From contig JAADEO010000003.1 in NCBI GenBank assembly GCA_013153415.1, positions 1 through 7,605 of the forward strand: a stretch of 7,605 nt of DNA, given 5' to 3'. The DNA comes from Deltaproteobacteria bacterium (lineage in GTDB: Bacteria; Desulfobacterota; Anaeroferrophillalia; Anaeroferrophillales; Tharpellaceae). Positions 1 to 5,665 of the stretch are shown in pieces. Below the pieces are notes generated by a model. It saw only the letters and a list, made by a program, of their open reading frames with translations, made no database searches and was not told where the DNA came from. Every line of letters begins with the position of its first letter. The stretch's first letter is position 1. Made by a program: the position numbers and the translations under genes.

Positions 1-393
1 GCCAAAGCGATCATGGACGAGGGTCACCTGATGCCTTACCTTACAGCTTTGAAAAAGGATCTCAAGGCGGCCGGCATGAGCTTGTCGCCGAAGAACATCG
101 TCATGATCAATGGGCGGGTCCGGGCCGGATACGAAGTTGGCAACGTGCTTTTCGCCAAGGCCGAAGCCGATCGTCCGGAAACCATCGTCCATGTCATCGG
201 CGAACGGCCGGGCAGCGGTCATCACAACTTCTCGGTCTATATCGCTTCGCCTAAGGCCAAGGTCTGGCAGGAGAAGAAGGTTGACCATGATATCGTACGC
301 GTCATCTCCGGGATCTCCAACACCTCGCTCGATCCGGCCAAGGCGGCGGCGGAAACCGTGCGCCTGATCAAGAAGATCAACGCCCGCGAATAA
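1..393 (+). CDS. eutC: Ethanolamine ammonia-lyase small subunit, 3' part (5' end outside window)
   Basis: Reading frame 1 is open from the left edge to a TAA at 391-393, giving the last 130 residues of a protein that normally has roughly 250-300, so the start lies upstream. EutC pairs with EutB to form the adenosylcobalamin-dependent enzyme that splits ethanolamine into acetaldehyde and ammonia. The recognisable core is the family motif GERPG (window residues 68-72) followed by SGHHNFSVYI, matching in position the GERPGLGQSESLSCY block of E. coli EutC as I recall it. Before it come the expected LKAAG and a GRVRAGYEVG-like stretch (E. coli RVKIEDQIG), and after it the C-terminal helix with AAAETVRLIKK. 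The segment after GERPG is about two residues shorter than the enterobacterial form and lacks its cysteine, so this is a divergent EutC. EutB is presumably just upstream. A terminator follows the stop. The family call is fairly secure; activity on ethanolamine is inferred from family. Confidence 0.82.
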   Translation, partial: AKAIMDEGHLMPYLTALKKDLKAAGMSLSPKNIVMINGRVRAGYEVGNVLFAKAEADRPETIVHVIGERPGSGHHNFSVYIASPKAKVWQEKKVDHDIVRVISGISNTSLDPAKAAAETVRLIKKINARE

Positions 394-394
394 G

Positions 395-428
395 CTGCGG
401 CGCAGACGTCGGAAAAGCCAACTTTTCC
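395..428 (+). other. Two small hairpins between eutC stop and its terminator
   Basis: CTGC (395-398) and GCAG (402-405) form a 4-bp stem with a GGC loop. GGAAAAG (411-417) and CTTTTCC (422-428) form a perfect 7-bp stem with the loop CCAA. Neither is followed by a run of T, so they are not terminators alone. They stand directly before the strong terminator hairpin and may protect or pause the 3' end of the eut transcript. The structure is visible; the role is inference. Confidence 0.4.
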
Positions 429-431
429 CTT

Positions 432-483
432 TCGGCAATCGGAATTTCTTGCTACAAGTGAAGTTCCGATTGCCGATTTTTTT
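432..483 (+). terminator. Intrinsic terminator after eutC
   Basis: CGGCAATCGGAA (433-444) and TTCCGATTGCCG (464-475) are perfect reverse complements. One more T-A pair (432/476) gives a 13-bp stem, immediately followed by seven T (477-483). The 19-base loop itself contains CTTG-CTA-CAAG (448-458), a possible inner hairpin. This is a textbook rho-independent terminator in the + direction. The other side has no T-run in the opposite sense, so it should not stop antisense transcripts. It separates the eut transcript from the gene starting at 518. Confidence 0.88.
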
Positions 484-517
484 GCCGGACTGCTTTCGCC
501 TGGAGCGAGTGACTGCA

Positions 518-1321
518 ATGCCGAGAGAAAACTCCCAAGCATCATCTTCGGATCACCGGGTCCCCAACCTGGCCGAGAAATTCAAGCTCTATATACAGGC
601 CCTGCTTTCGGTCTCCCTCTACCGGTACGGTGAAATCGGCAATCTCATCTATACCGTCGGCATGAACACCATGGAGGGCGTGGTTCTCTACACCATGTTC
701 TCGATGGCCCAGAACGAGATGAAAGTGGCCGCGGTGCTCGGGGTGGCGGTCAAGTACGCCTATCCCGGCATCACCGTGATCAGCAGCAACTTCACTTCCG
801 GTTTCATCGACAAGCTCGAATCGGCACCCTCCCGCCGGCGGCAGATCGCCGGCCTGATCCGGGCCCAGCTCGGGGTCGGCGTGGGCCAGGCGTTGGGCGG
901 AATCCTGCTTTTCTGCTGTTTCCCCCCGGTCTTCAAATACCTTTTTTTCGCTTCTCCCTGGCATAATCAAATCCTGGTGGCTCTTTATCTGCTCCATCAT
1001 ATCTTCGACGGTTCCGCCCAGATTCTCGAAGGCCGCAGCTGGTTCAAAATCATCGAGATCTCCCTGCGCCAGGGACGGCTGCCGGAGCTCAAGGAGCATT
1101 TCTGGGTCATCTACGCCCTCTCGCAAAACGTCCAGTTGATCCTGGGTCAGCTGTTTCTCTGGAGTTCCCTGACTTTGACCACCTTCTGTCACCAGCAGTT
1201 GACTTCGCCACTGGTGATGGGGGCGGCGGTTGTTGGCCTGATGATGGTGGTCTGTGCCAAGTTCATTCTTCCGGCCGCCTGGTTTTTCAACTACCGTGAC
1301 CTCCGTAATCATCCTTATTAG
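518..1321 (+). CDS. Unrecognised multi-pass inner-membrane protein, about 6 TM
   Basis: A 267-residue protein that I do not recognise. The first 30 residues are polar and probably cytoplasmic. Hydrophobic segments lie near residues 43-64, 69-91, 118-144, 150-168, 195-222 and 230-257, suggesting about six membrane spans. Loops carry charged patches, notably LESAPSRRRQ (100-109) between spans 2 and 3 and SLRQGRLPELKEH (182-194) before span 5; the positive-inside rule would put both in the cytoplasm. The ATG at 518 is chosen because GGAG (502-505) lies 12 bases before it. A TTG at 449 in the same frame falls inside the terminator loop and is unlikely. The gene begins just 34 bases after the terminator T-run and ends 140 bases before the ABC ATPase, so it may share that importer's transcript. 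It could be an accessory subunit or a separate transporter. It is not EutH-like in length, and it lacks FecCD and ATPase motifs. Confidence 0.75.
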   Translation: MPRENSQASSSDHRVPNLAEKFKLYIQALLSVSLYRYGEIGNLIYTVGMNTMEGVVLYTMFSMAQNEMKVAAVLGVAVKYAYPGITVISSNFTSGFIDKLESAPSRRRQIAGLIRAQLGVGVGQALGGILLFCCFPPVFKYLFFASPWHNQILVALYLLHHIFDGSAQILEGRSWFKIIEISLRQGRLPELKEHFWVIYALSQNVQLILGQLFLWSSLTLTTFCHQQLTSPLVMGAAVVGLMMVVCAKFILPAAWFFNYRDLRNHPY

Positions 1322-1360
1322 CGCTTCGCAGTTTGTTTGCTGGTGTTGAAAGACAGGAAA

Positions 1361-1468
1361 ATGTTTCTGATGAGTTTTGTCTGTTTGCAGGCCGCGAAAA
1401 GCTGCGGCCGGGTTGCGTGGGATCTTTTCCCGCCTTGGGACGGTGAAGGGTTGATCAAGCAATGCTGA
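1361..1468 (+). CDS. Possible 35-residue leader ORF overlapping the ATPase start
   Basis: An ATG at 1361 opens 35 codons ending at TGA 1466-1468, which overlaps the ATPase start codon (ATGCTGA, 1462-1468). AGGA at 1355-1358 lies only two bases before this ATG; the in-frame ATG at 1370 has a better spacing and would give 32 residues. The product would have a short hydrophobic start (MFLMSFVCL) and a WDLFPPWDG stretch. I know no relative. The overlap would allow translational coupling to the ATPase. The same bases include a 6-bp GGCCGC/GCGGCC hairpin (1390-1395 with 1404-1409), which may instead be the functional element. It may well be a chance frame. Confidence 0.18.
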   Translation: MFLMSFVCLQAAKSCGRVAWDLFPPWDGEGLIKQC

Positions 1469-2211
1469 GCATCGAAAATCTCGCTTTTGTCCGCGATGGT
1501 CATCCGATTCTCAAAGATATCACGGTGAAATATGCCGCCGGGCGACTGCACGGACTGATCGGCCCCAACGGTTCGGGCAAAACCACGCTGCTGAAAAACA
1601 TCTGTCGGATCTATACCCCGACAAGCGGCCGGATTCTGCTTAAGAATCGCGACTGCCGGACGATCCCGCGCCGCCGGCTCAGCGCCCAGGTGGCCCTGGT
1701 GCCGCAGAATCCCCGGGTCGGTTTTCCGATTCGGGTCTATGATCTCGTCACGATGGGGCGCTATCCCCACCTGAAACGTTTTCAGCCGTTGAGCGACAAT
1801 GATCGCCGGGTCGTGGAAGAGGCCCTGGCCGCCACCAACACCTCGGCCCTCAGGGAACGGTCGGTGACCGAACTTTCCGGGGGCGAGGTCCAACTCGTGA
1901 TGATCGCCCGGGCCCTGGCCACCGAGGCCGAACTGATCCTTCTCGACGAGCCTACCGCCAGCCTCGATATCGGCAACTCCCTGGCCGTGATGGATCTTCT
2001 CGTCAAGCTCAAGAACCAGGGCAAAACCATCCTTACCGCCTTGCACGATCTCAACCAGGCCCGTCGCTTCTGCGACACCGTGACCATTCTCAAGGCCGGC
2101 CGTCTCTATTTCCACGGGCCGGCCGCCGAGGCCTTCAGGCCGGAGACCATGCGCGAGGTTTTCGAGGTCGGCTGTACGATGAAAGGTAAAACCCTGGAAT
2201 TCAGTTTATGA
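1462..2211 (+). CDS. ABC importer ATPase, FecE/BtuD type (corrinoid, siderophore or haem uptake)
   Basis: A 249-residue nucleotide-binding subunit that would power the importer made with the binding protein (2344-3420) and permease (3544-4575). All ATPase motifs are present: Walker A GPNGSGKTT (34-42), Q-loop PQ at 81-82, signature LSGGE (138-142), Walker B LILLDE with catalytic E163, D-loop SLD (167-169) and switch His195 in LHDLN. The stretch RVYDLVTMGRYPH (91-103) after the Q-loop is typical of the FecE/BtuD/HmuV group, and 249 residues is the usual length. The ATG at 1462 has AAGGG at 1446-1450, spaced 11 bases. No substrate can be read from an ATPase. The corrinoid guess rests on the neighbouring B12 enzyme gene eutC and is weakened by the absence of a cobalamin riboswitch in the 140-base leader. 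The gene end ATGATG (2208-2213) overlaps a small ORF. Confidence 0.93.
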   Translation: MLSIENLAFVRDGHPILKDITVKYAAGRLHGLIGPNGSGKTTLLKNICRIYTPTSGRILLKNRDCRTIPRRRLSAQVALVPQNPRVGFPIRVYDLVTMGRYPHLKRFQPLSDNDRRVVEEALAATNTSALRERSVTELSGGEVQLVMIARALATEAELILLDEPTASLDIGNSLAVMDLLVKLKNQGKTILTALHDLNQARRFCDTVTILKAGRLYFHGPAAEAFRPETMREVFEVGCTMKGKTLEFSL

Positions 2212-2342
2212 TGGTTTTGCGAAAAATTACCGGCGGCACCCTGAGGACCGCGTTTCGCTGTGTCCGGGGCATGCCCGAAAAATCCGCGTTGTTGCGGCAT
2301 GCTTCCGGACTCGCGTGCGTTTTTATTCTGAGGAAAAGTTGA
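2208..2342 (+). CDS. Possible 44-residue ORF filling the gap between ATPase and binding-protein genes
   Basis: ATG at 2208 overlaps the ATPase stop (ATGA) and a second ATG follows at 2211. The frame runs 44 codons to TGA at 2340-2342, one base before the TTG start of the binding protein. The product would be basic (many R and K) with a small hydrophobic patch, ASGLACVFIL, near its end. No relative is known to me and there is no clear Shine-Dalgarno. The exact fit between two genes is suggestive of coupling, but a frame of this size can arise by chance in GC-rich DNA. Confidence 0.2.
   Translation: MMVLRKITGGTLRTAFRCVRGMPEKSALLRHASGLACVFILRKS
2297..2324 (+). terminator. Weak terminator or attenuator before the binding-protein gene
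   Basis: GCATGC (2297-2302) can pair with GCGTGC (2313-2318), giving a 6-bp stem with one G-U pair and a 10-base loop. It is followed, after one G, by TTTTT (2320-2324). The stem is short for full termination. If real, it would lower or time transcription of the binding-protein and permease genes. It lies just upstream of the ribosome binding site at 2330-2338. Confidence 0.22.
2330..2338 (+). promoter_or_regulatory. Ribosome binding site that favours a TTG start for the binding protein
   Basis: GAGGAAAAG is the best Shine-Dalgarno-like site in this gap. Its AGGA (2331-2334) is 9 bases before TTG 2344 but 15 bases before ATG 2350. The spacing therefore favours TTG, although the choice changes the protein by only two residues. 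Confidence 0.5.
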
Positions 2343-2343
2343 T

Positions 2344-3420
2344 TTGCTGATGAAGTTGTTCGCGAGGAAATTTATTATTGTCCTGTTTCTGGCCCTGTTG
2401 CTGGCCGGGTCCGCTCCGCCGGAAAAGGCGGCAGCGAAAAAGCAGTGGCAGATGCCGCCGACGCCATTGTCGATGTCGGAACTTTACAAATCCCTGAACC
2501 TGGTCCGGGAAGGAGTGGGGAAGAAACCAGTGATCGCCGATGCCACCGGCGGCTGGCCCCGGACCGTCAGGTTCTCGAGCCGGGAGTTCGACTACCGTAA
2601 AGGCAGTTTCGAGACCCATTCGCAGTCCGTCACCCTCGCGCAGCCGCCCCGGCGCATCATTCCGCACGCGGTCGGCATCAGCGAGGTTCTCTGGGCCATC
2701 TGCCCCCGCGATCGCCTGGTGCTCTTCAACCAGGTCGCGGCCGATCCCAAGTACTCGATCATTGCCGACGAAGTGAAAAAGACCGGTCGCATCTTCAACT
2801 CCCGCCAGACCGAGCTGGTGATCGCGGCCCGGCCCGACATCGTTTTCACGGTCACCTTTTCCGATGCCGCTTTCAAGCAGAGGCTGCGCCAGGCCGGTAT
2901 TCGGGTGGTTGATTTCGGGGCTCCCGATTCGCTCGATGCGGTTCTGCAGGAGATCGCCGTTATCGGCCGTATCATCGGCGAGGAAGGCAAAGCCGGGGGC
3001 CTGCTCGAAACCATCCGCAGAAAACGTCGGGAACTTGAGACCGCCCTGCCGCGCCGTACCCGGCCGCCGGAACTGCTTTTCTACGACTACGGCGGCTATA
3101 TTCCCGGCCAAAGTTCCAATTTCAATTCCCTCTGCCGGTTGATCGGAGCCGTCAACCTCGGGGCTGAGAAGGGGATCAAGGCCTGGAAGCAGGTCGACAA
3201 CGAAACCCTGCTCAAGTGGAACCCGGAAATCATCCTGGTCACCGTAGAAAGCGGGCTCAGACGGAAACTTGTCAGTGATCCGCTGCTGGCCCATACCCGG
3301 GCGGTTAAAGAGCATCGAATCCTGGAGATCCCGGCCATCTATCTCCAGGCCAATTCGCAGTACCTCCTGCTTTCGGCCAATCTGTTGGCCGGAATCATCT
3401 ATCCGGGACAGTTCGAATGA
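2344..3420 (+). CDS. Periplasmic substrate-binding protein, FecB/BtuF type
   Basis: A 358-residue periplasmic binding subunit that would capture the cargo and deliver it to the permease. The N-terminus is a classic signal peptide: K4, R8 and K9, then a hydrophobic core FIIVLFLALLLAGS (10-23) with likely cleavage near the AAA at 29-31. There is no lipobox cysteine, so it should be soluble. The family fold is visible from TLAQPPRRII (97-106), through the helical backbone region TELVIAARPDIVF (156-168) of lobe 1, to lobe 2 with CRLIGAVNLG (264-273) and the TLLKWNPEIILV element (288-299). Between the signal peptide and PPRRI lie about 65 residues, more than is usual. TTG 2344 is preferred by ribosome-site spacing; ATG 2350 is the alternative. 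Its TGA is in ATGA at 3417-3420. Cargo could be a corrinoid, siderophore or haem; the eutC context hints at corrinoid. Confidence 0.87.
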   Translation: MLMKLFARKFIIVLFLALLLAGSAPPEKAAAKKQWQMPPTPLSMSELYKSLNLVREGVGKKPVIADATGGWPRTVRFSSREFDYRKGSFETHSQSVTLAQPPRRIIPHAVGISEVLWAICPRDRLVLFNQVAADPKYSIIADEVKKTGRIFNSRQTELVIAARPDIVFTVTFSDAAFKQRLRQAGIRVVDFGAPDSLDAVLQEIAVIGRIIGEEGKAGGLLETIRRKRRELETALPRRTRPPELLFYDYGGYIPGQSSNFNSLCRLIGAVNLGAEKGIKAWKQVDNETLLKWNPEIILVTVESGLRRKLVSDPLLAHTRAVKEHRILEIPAIYLQANSQYLLLSANLLAGIIYPGQFE

Positions 3421-3543
3421 GCCGGCTTCGTAACAGCTCCATCGCGCCGGCCTCACGTCTCAGTTTTCGGCGTCTTGCACCTGGAAGCGTTACTGTACCA
3501 ACCCGTTTTTCACGTGGTTCCCGACTTGTTACGAGTGCATCAA

Positions 3544-4575
3544 ATGAAGCTGCGAACCCTGACCACGCTTTTTCTGCTGCTCTTTCTCCTGGCCATCGGG
3601 ATCATGATCTCGCTGACCCATGGAGCCTGGAGCATTCCCGCCGGCCGCGTGGTCGAGGTCCTGCTTTATAAATGCGGGGCCGCGATCAGTCCGCCGCCGA
3701 CCCCGGTGGAGGTGGCGATCATCTGGAACGGCCGCCTGCCGCGGGTGGCCACCGCCGCCCTGGTCGGTTTCGCCCTGGCCCTGGCCGGAACCGTGATGCA
3801 GGGGATTTTCCGCAACCCGATGGCCGGCCCCGGAGTCGTCGGCATCAGTTCGGGGGCGGCGCTCGGCGCGGTAATCGCCATCTACCTGGGATTTACCGTG
3901 GTTTTTCCCACCGCCCTGCCGCTTTTCGCCATCATCGGGGCCCTGCTGACCCTGATCACGGTTTTTACCATCGCCACCAGCGGCGGCCGGACCTCGATCG
4001 CCACTCTGCTGCTGGCCGGTATCGCTTTGAACCTGATCCTGGGCGCCGTAACCTCGTTCGTCATCACCTTGAGCACCCGGGAATTCGACGTCGCCCGGGT
4101 CATCGTCACCTGGCTGATGGGCGATCTCAACAACCGTACCTGGACCCACGTGGTCATCGCTGGTTTGACCCTGGCCCTGGCCGCCGGCCTGGTTCTCTGC
4201 TACGTCCGGGAACTCGATATCCTGATGCTCGGCGAAGAGAGCGCGATCAGCTTGGGCGTCGATATCAACCGTTCCCGCAACCTGCTGCTTTTCGCCGCCT
4301 CTCTGGCCACCGGCGGAGCCATCGCCGTATCCGGCAGCATCGGTTTCATCGGTCTCGTCGCCCCTCACATGGTCCGGGCCGTGGTCGGACCCGGCAACCG
4401 GAGGCTTTTTCCGGTGGCCGGTCTTCTGGGAGCGGTTTTTCTCGTCTACGCCGATCTTTTCGTCCGCCTCGTGATTTCGGTCGATCTCAAGGTCGGGGTC
4501 CTGACCTCGCTATTGGGCGGTCCCTTCTTCCTCTACCAGATAGTCCGCTATCGCAAGCGGTTCGAATATATGTAG
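3544..4575 (+). CDS. ABC importer permease, FecCD/BtuC family
   Basis: A 343-residue inner-membrane channel subunit of the importer, the usual FecCD length with about ten hydrophobic spans. Key family blocks are GIFRNPMAGPGVVGISSGA (87-105), the ATPase-coupling loop region EESAISLGVDINRSR (231-245), GSIGFIGLVAPHMVR (264-278), and the C-terminal VGVLTSLLGGPFFLY (317-331). ATG 3544 is chosen because the protein then opens with MKLRTLTTLFLLLFLL, a typical first span. A TTG at 3475 would add 23 residues without a ribosome site. The site for 3544 is weak (ACGAG, 3531-3535). The 123-base gap after the binding-protein gene holds GCCGGC twice (3421-3426, 3446-3451), able to pair across 19 bases, but no clear gene. 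It is probably co-transcribed with the two upstream transporter genes and the last gene of that set, because a different functional module begins 70 bases later. Confidence 0.93.
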   Translation: MKLRTLTTLFLLLFLLAIGIMISLTHGAWSIPAGRVVEVLLYKCGAAISPPPTPVEVAIIWNGRLPRVATAALVGFALALAGTVMQGIFRNPMAGPGVVGISSGAALGAVIAIYLGFTVVFPTALPLFAIIGALLTLITVFTIATSGGRTSIATLLLAGIALNLILGAVTSFVITLSTREFDVARVIVTWLMGDLNNRTWTHVVIAGLTLALAAGLVLCYVRELDILMLGEESAISLGVDINRSRNLLLFAASLATGGAIAVSGSIGFIGLVAPHMVRAVVGPGNRRLFPVAGLLGAVFLVYADLFVRLVISVDLKVGVLTSLLGGPFFLYQIVRYRKRFEYM

Positions 4576-4590
4576 CGACCGGCGAGGCAA

Positions 4591-4618
4591 TTGCATCGCT
4601 GTCCGTAGCGCTTATGAA
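4591..4618 (+). promoter_or_regulatory. Weak candidate promoter for the moxR-type operon
   Basis: TTGCAT (4591-4596) and TATGAA (4613-4618), separated by 16 bases, resemble sigma-70 -35 and -10 boxes with 3/6 and 4/6 matches. This is a poor score, supported mainly by position in the 70-base gap where transport genes end and the MoxR module begins. A small CGCT/AGCG dyad lies in the spacer. Read-through from the permease gene is equally possible, as no terminator is seen here. Confidence 0.2.
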
Positions 4619-4645
4619 AAACTTGTCATAGAATTGGATAACAAC

Positions 4646-5626
4646 ATGGAAACACCCAGTCATGGAATTTTGCAGGAATTGAAAGCCGCCATCGCGACGG
4701 TCGTGGTCGGCCAGGACGAACTTATCGAAACCCTGATCCTGACCCTGCTGGCCCGGGGCCATATCCTGCTCGAGGGGGTGCCCGGGGTTGCCAAATCGCT
4801 GGTCGTGGAAACCTTCGCCCGGGCCTGCGGCGGCAGTTTCAACCGCTTCCAGTTCACCCCCGACAAGATGCCGGGCGACATTCTCGGCGGTCTGGTTTTC
4901 AGCGCCCGGGAGGAGAGTTTCAGTTATCGCAAGGGCCCGATTTTCTGCAATTTCTTCCTGGCCGACGAGATCAACCGGGCTTCACCCAAGGTCCAGTCGG
5001 CTCTGCTCCAGGCGATGCAGGAGAGAGAGGTGAGCAGCGAAGATGAGAACCTTCCGCTGCCTGACCCCTTCATGGTGATGGCAACCCAGAACCCGATCGA
5101 ACAGGTCGGCACCTATCCTCTGGCCGAAGCCCAGATCGATCGTTTCATGGTCAAATACGAGGTCGGATATTTGGATGACAATGACGAGTTCGAACTGCTG
5201 CAGCGGAAAAATACCGATTTCCGTGAACGGGTAGCGGCGCTCGAGCCGCTCCTTGCCCCGGAAACCATCGTCGCACTCCAGGCTATGGTTCACAACCGGG
5301 TGACGGTCTCCGATACGGTTTTGAGATACATTCTCAATCTTTGCTTGAAAAGTCGTCCGCGCCCCGAAAAGGAGCCTGGCTATCAGCCCGAAATCCACGA
5401 TTTTTTACGGCTCGGGGCTTCGCCGCGAGCAGCCGAGTCGCTGCTTGCCCTGGCCAAGGCCCGGGCCTTTTTCGCTGGCCGCCAGGAGGTTGATTTCAAC
5501 GACGCGGAAACGCTTCTGCCCAGGGTTCTCGGCCATCGCCTGCTCCTCAACCACCGTGCCCTGGCCGAGGAGGTGAGCGCCGGAGAGTTGGTGCGGAGAA
5601 TTCTGGAAAGCACTCCGGCATACTGA
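4646..5626 (+). CDS. MoxR-family AAA+ ATPase
   Basis: A 326-residue cytoplasmic AAA+ ATPase of the MoxR branch, thought to act as a chaperone-like motor that helps partner von Willebrand A-type proteins mature or activate enzyme complexes. The motifs are Walker A GVPGVAKS (44-51), the MoxR-typical QFTPDKMPGDILGG (69-82), Walker B FFLADE (103-108) followed by INRASPKVQSALLQAM, sensor 1 in ATQNP (146-150, N149), and the EAQIDRF element (161-167) with arginine 166. The C-terminal lid helices follow and end near LVRRILEST. The length is normal for the family. ATG 4646 is preferred, with GGA at 4636-4638 seven bases ahead; an in-frame TTG at 4634 would add four residues. The DUF58 gene follows after 39 bases. 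MoxR genes are typically the first gene of such sets. Confidence 0.94.
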   Translation: METPSHGILQELKAAIATVVVGQDELIETLILTLLARGHILLEGVPGVAKSLVVETFARACGGSFNRFQFTPDKMPGDILGGLVFSAREESFSYRKGPIFCNFFLADEINRASPKVQSALLQAMQEREVSSEDENLPLPDPFMVMATQNPIEQVGTYPLAEAQIDRFMVKYEVGYLDDNDEFELLQRKNTDFRERVAALEPLLAPETIVALQAMVHNRVTVSDTVLRYILNLCLKSRPRPEKEPGYQPEIHDFLRLGASPRAAESLLALAKARAFFAGRQEVDFNDAETLLPRVLGHRLLLNHRALAEEVSAGELVRRILESTPAY

Positions 5627-5665
5627 AGGTTATAAGGTTAAAGATTAAGTTTCGCGAGGAAGTGG

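Noticed and set aside
449..517. TTG 449 as the start of the membrane-protein gene
   Set aside because: It lies in the loop of the terminator, which would then be inside the coding region, and it has no ribosome site; ATG 518 fits better.
1322..1461. Cobalamin riboswitch before the ATPase gene
   Set aside because: The conserved boxes are not present and the 140-base leader is short for this class. GGGA/TCCC near 1419-1431 is only a small stem.
3475..3543. TTG 3475 as permease start
   Set aside because: It has no ribosome site and adds 23 residues not expected before the first FecCD span.
3417..3671. 84-residue frame starting in the binding-protein stop (ATGA)
   Set aside because: It overlaps 128 bases of the permease gene in another frame and its product is S/R/P-rich without motifs. 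Only the coupling-type overlap is notable.
542..4368. Long open frames on the minus strand (e.g. 542-1462, 1318-2115, 2323-3456, 3529-4368)
   Set aside because: They lie opposite well-supported genes, have low-complexity G/D/Q/R-rich products typical of antisense frames in GC-rich DNA, and show no motifs.
3672..4631. 319-residue + strand frame over the permease gene
   Set aside because: It is an R/G/H/P-rich shadow in a different frame of a clear FecCD gene.
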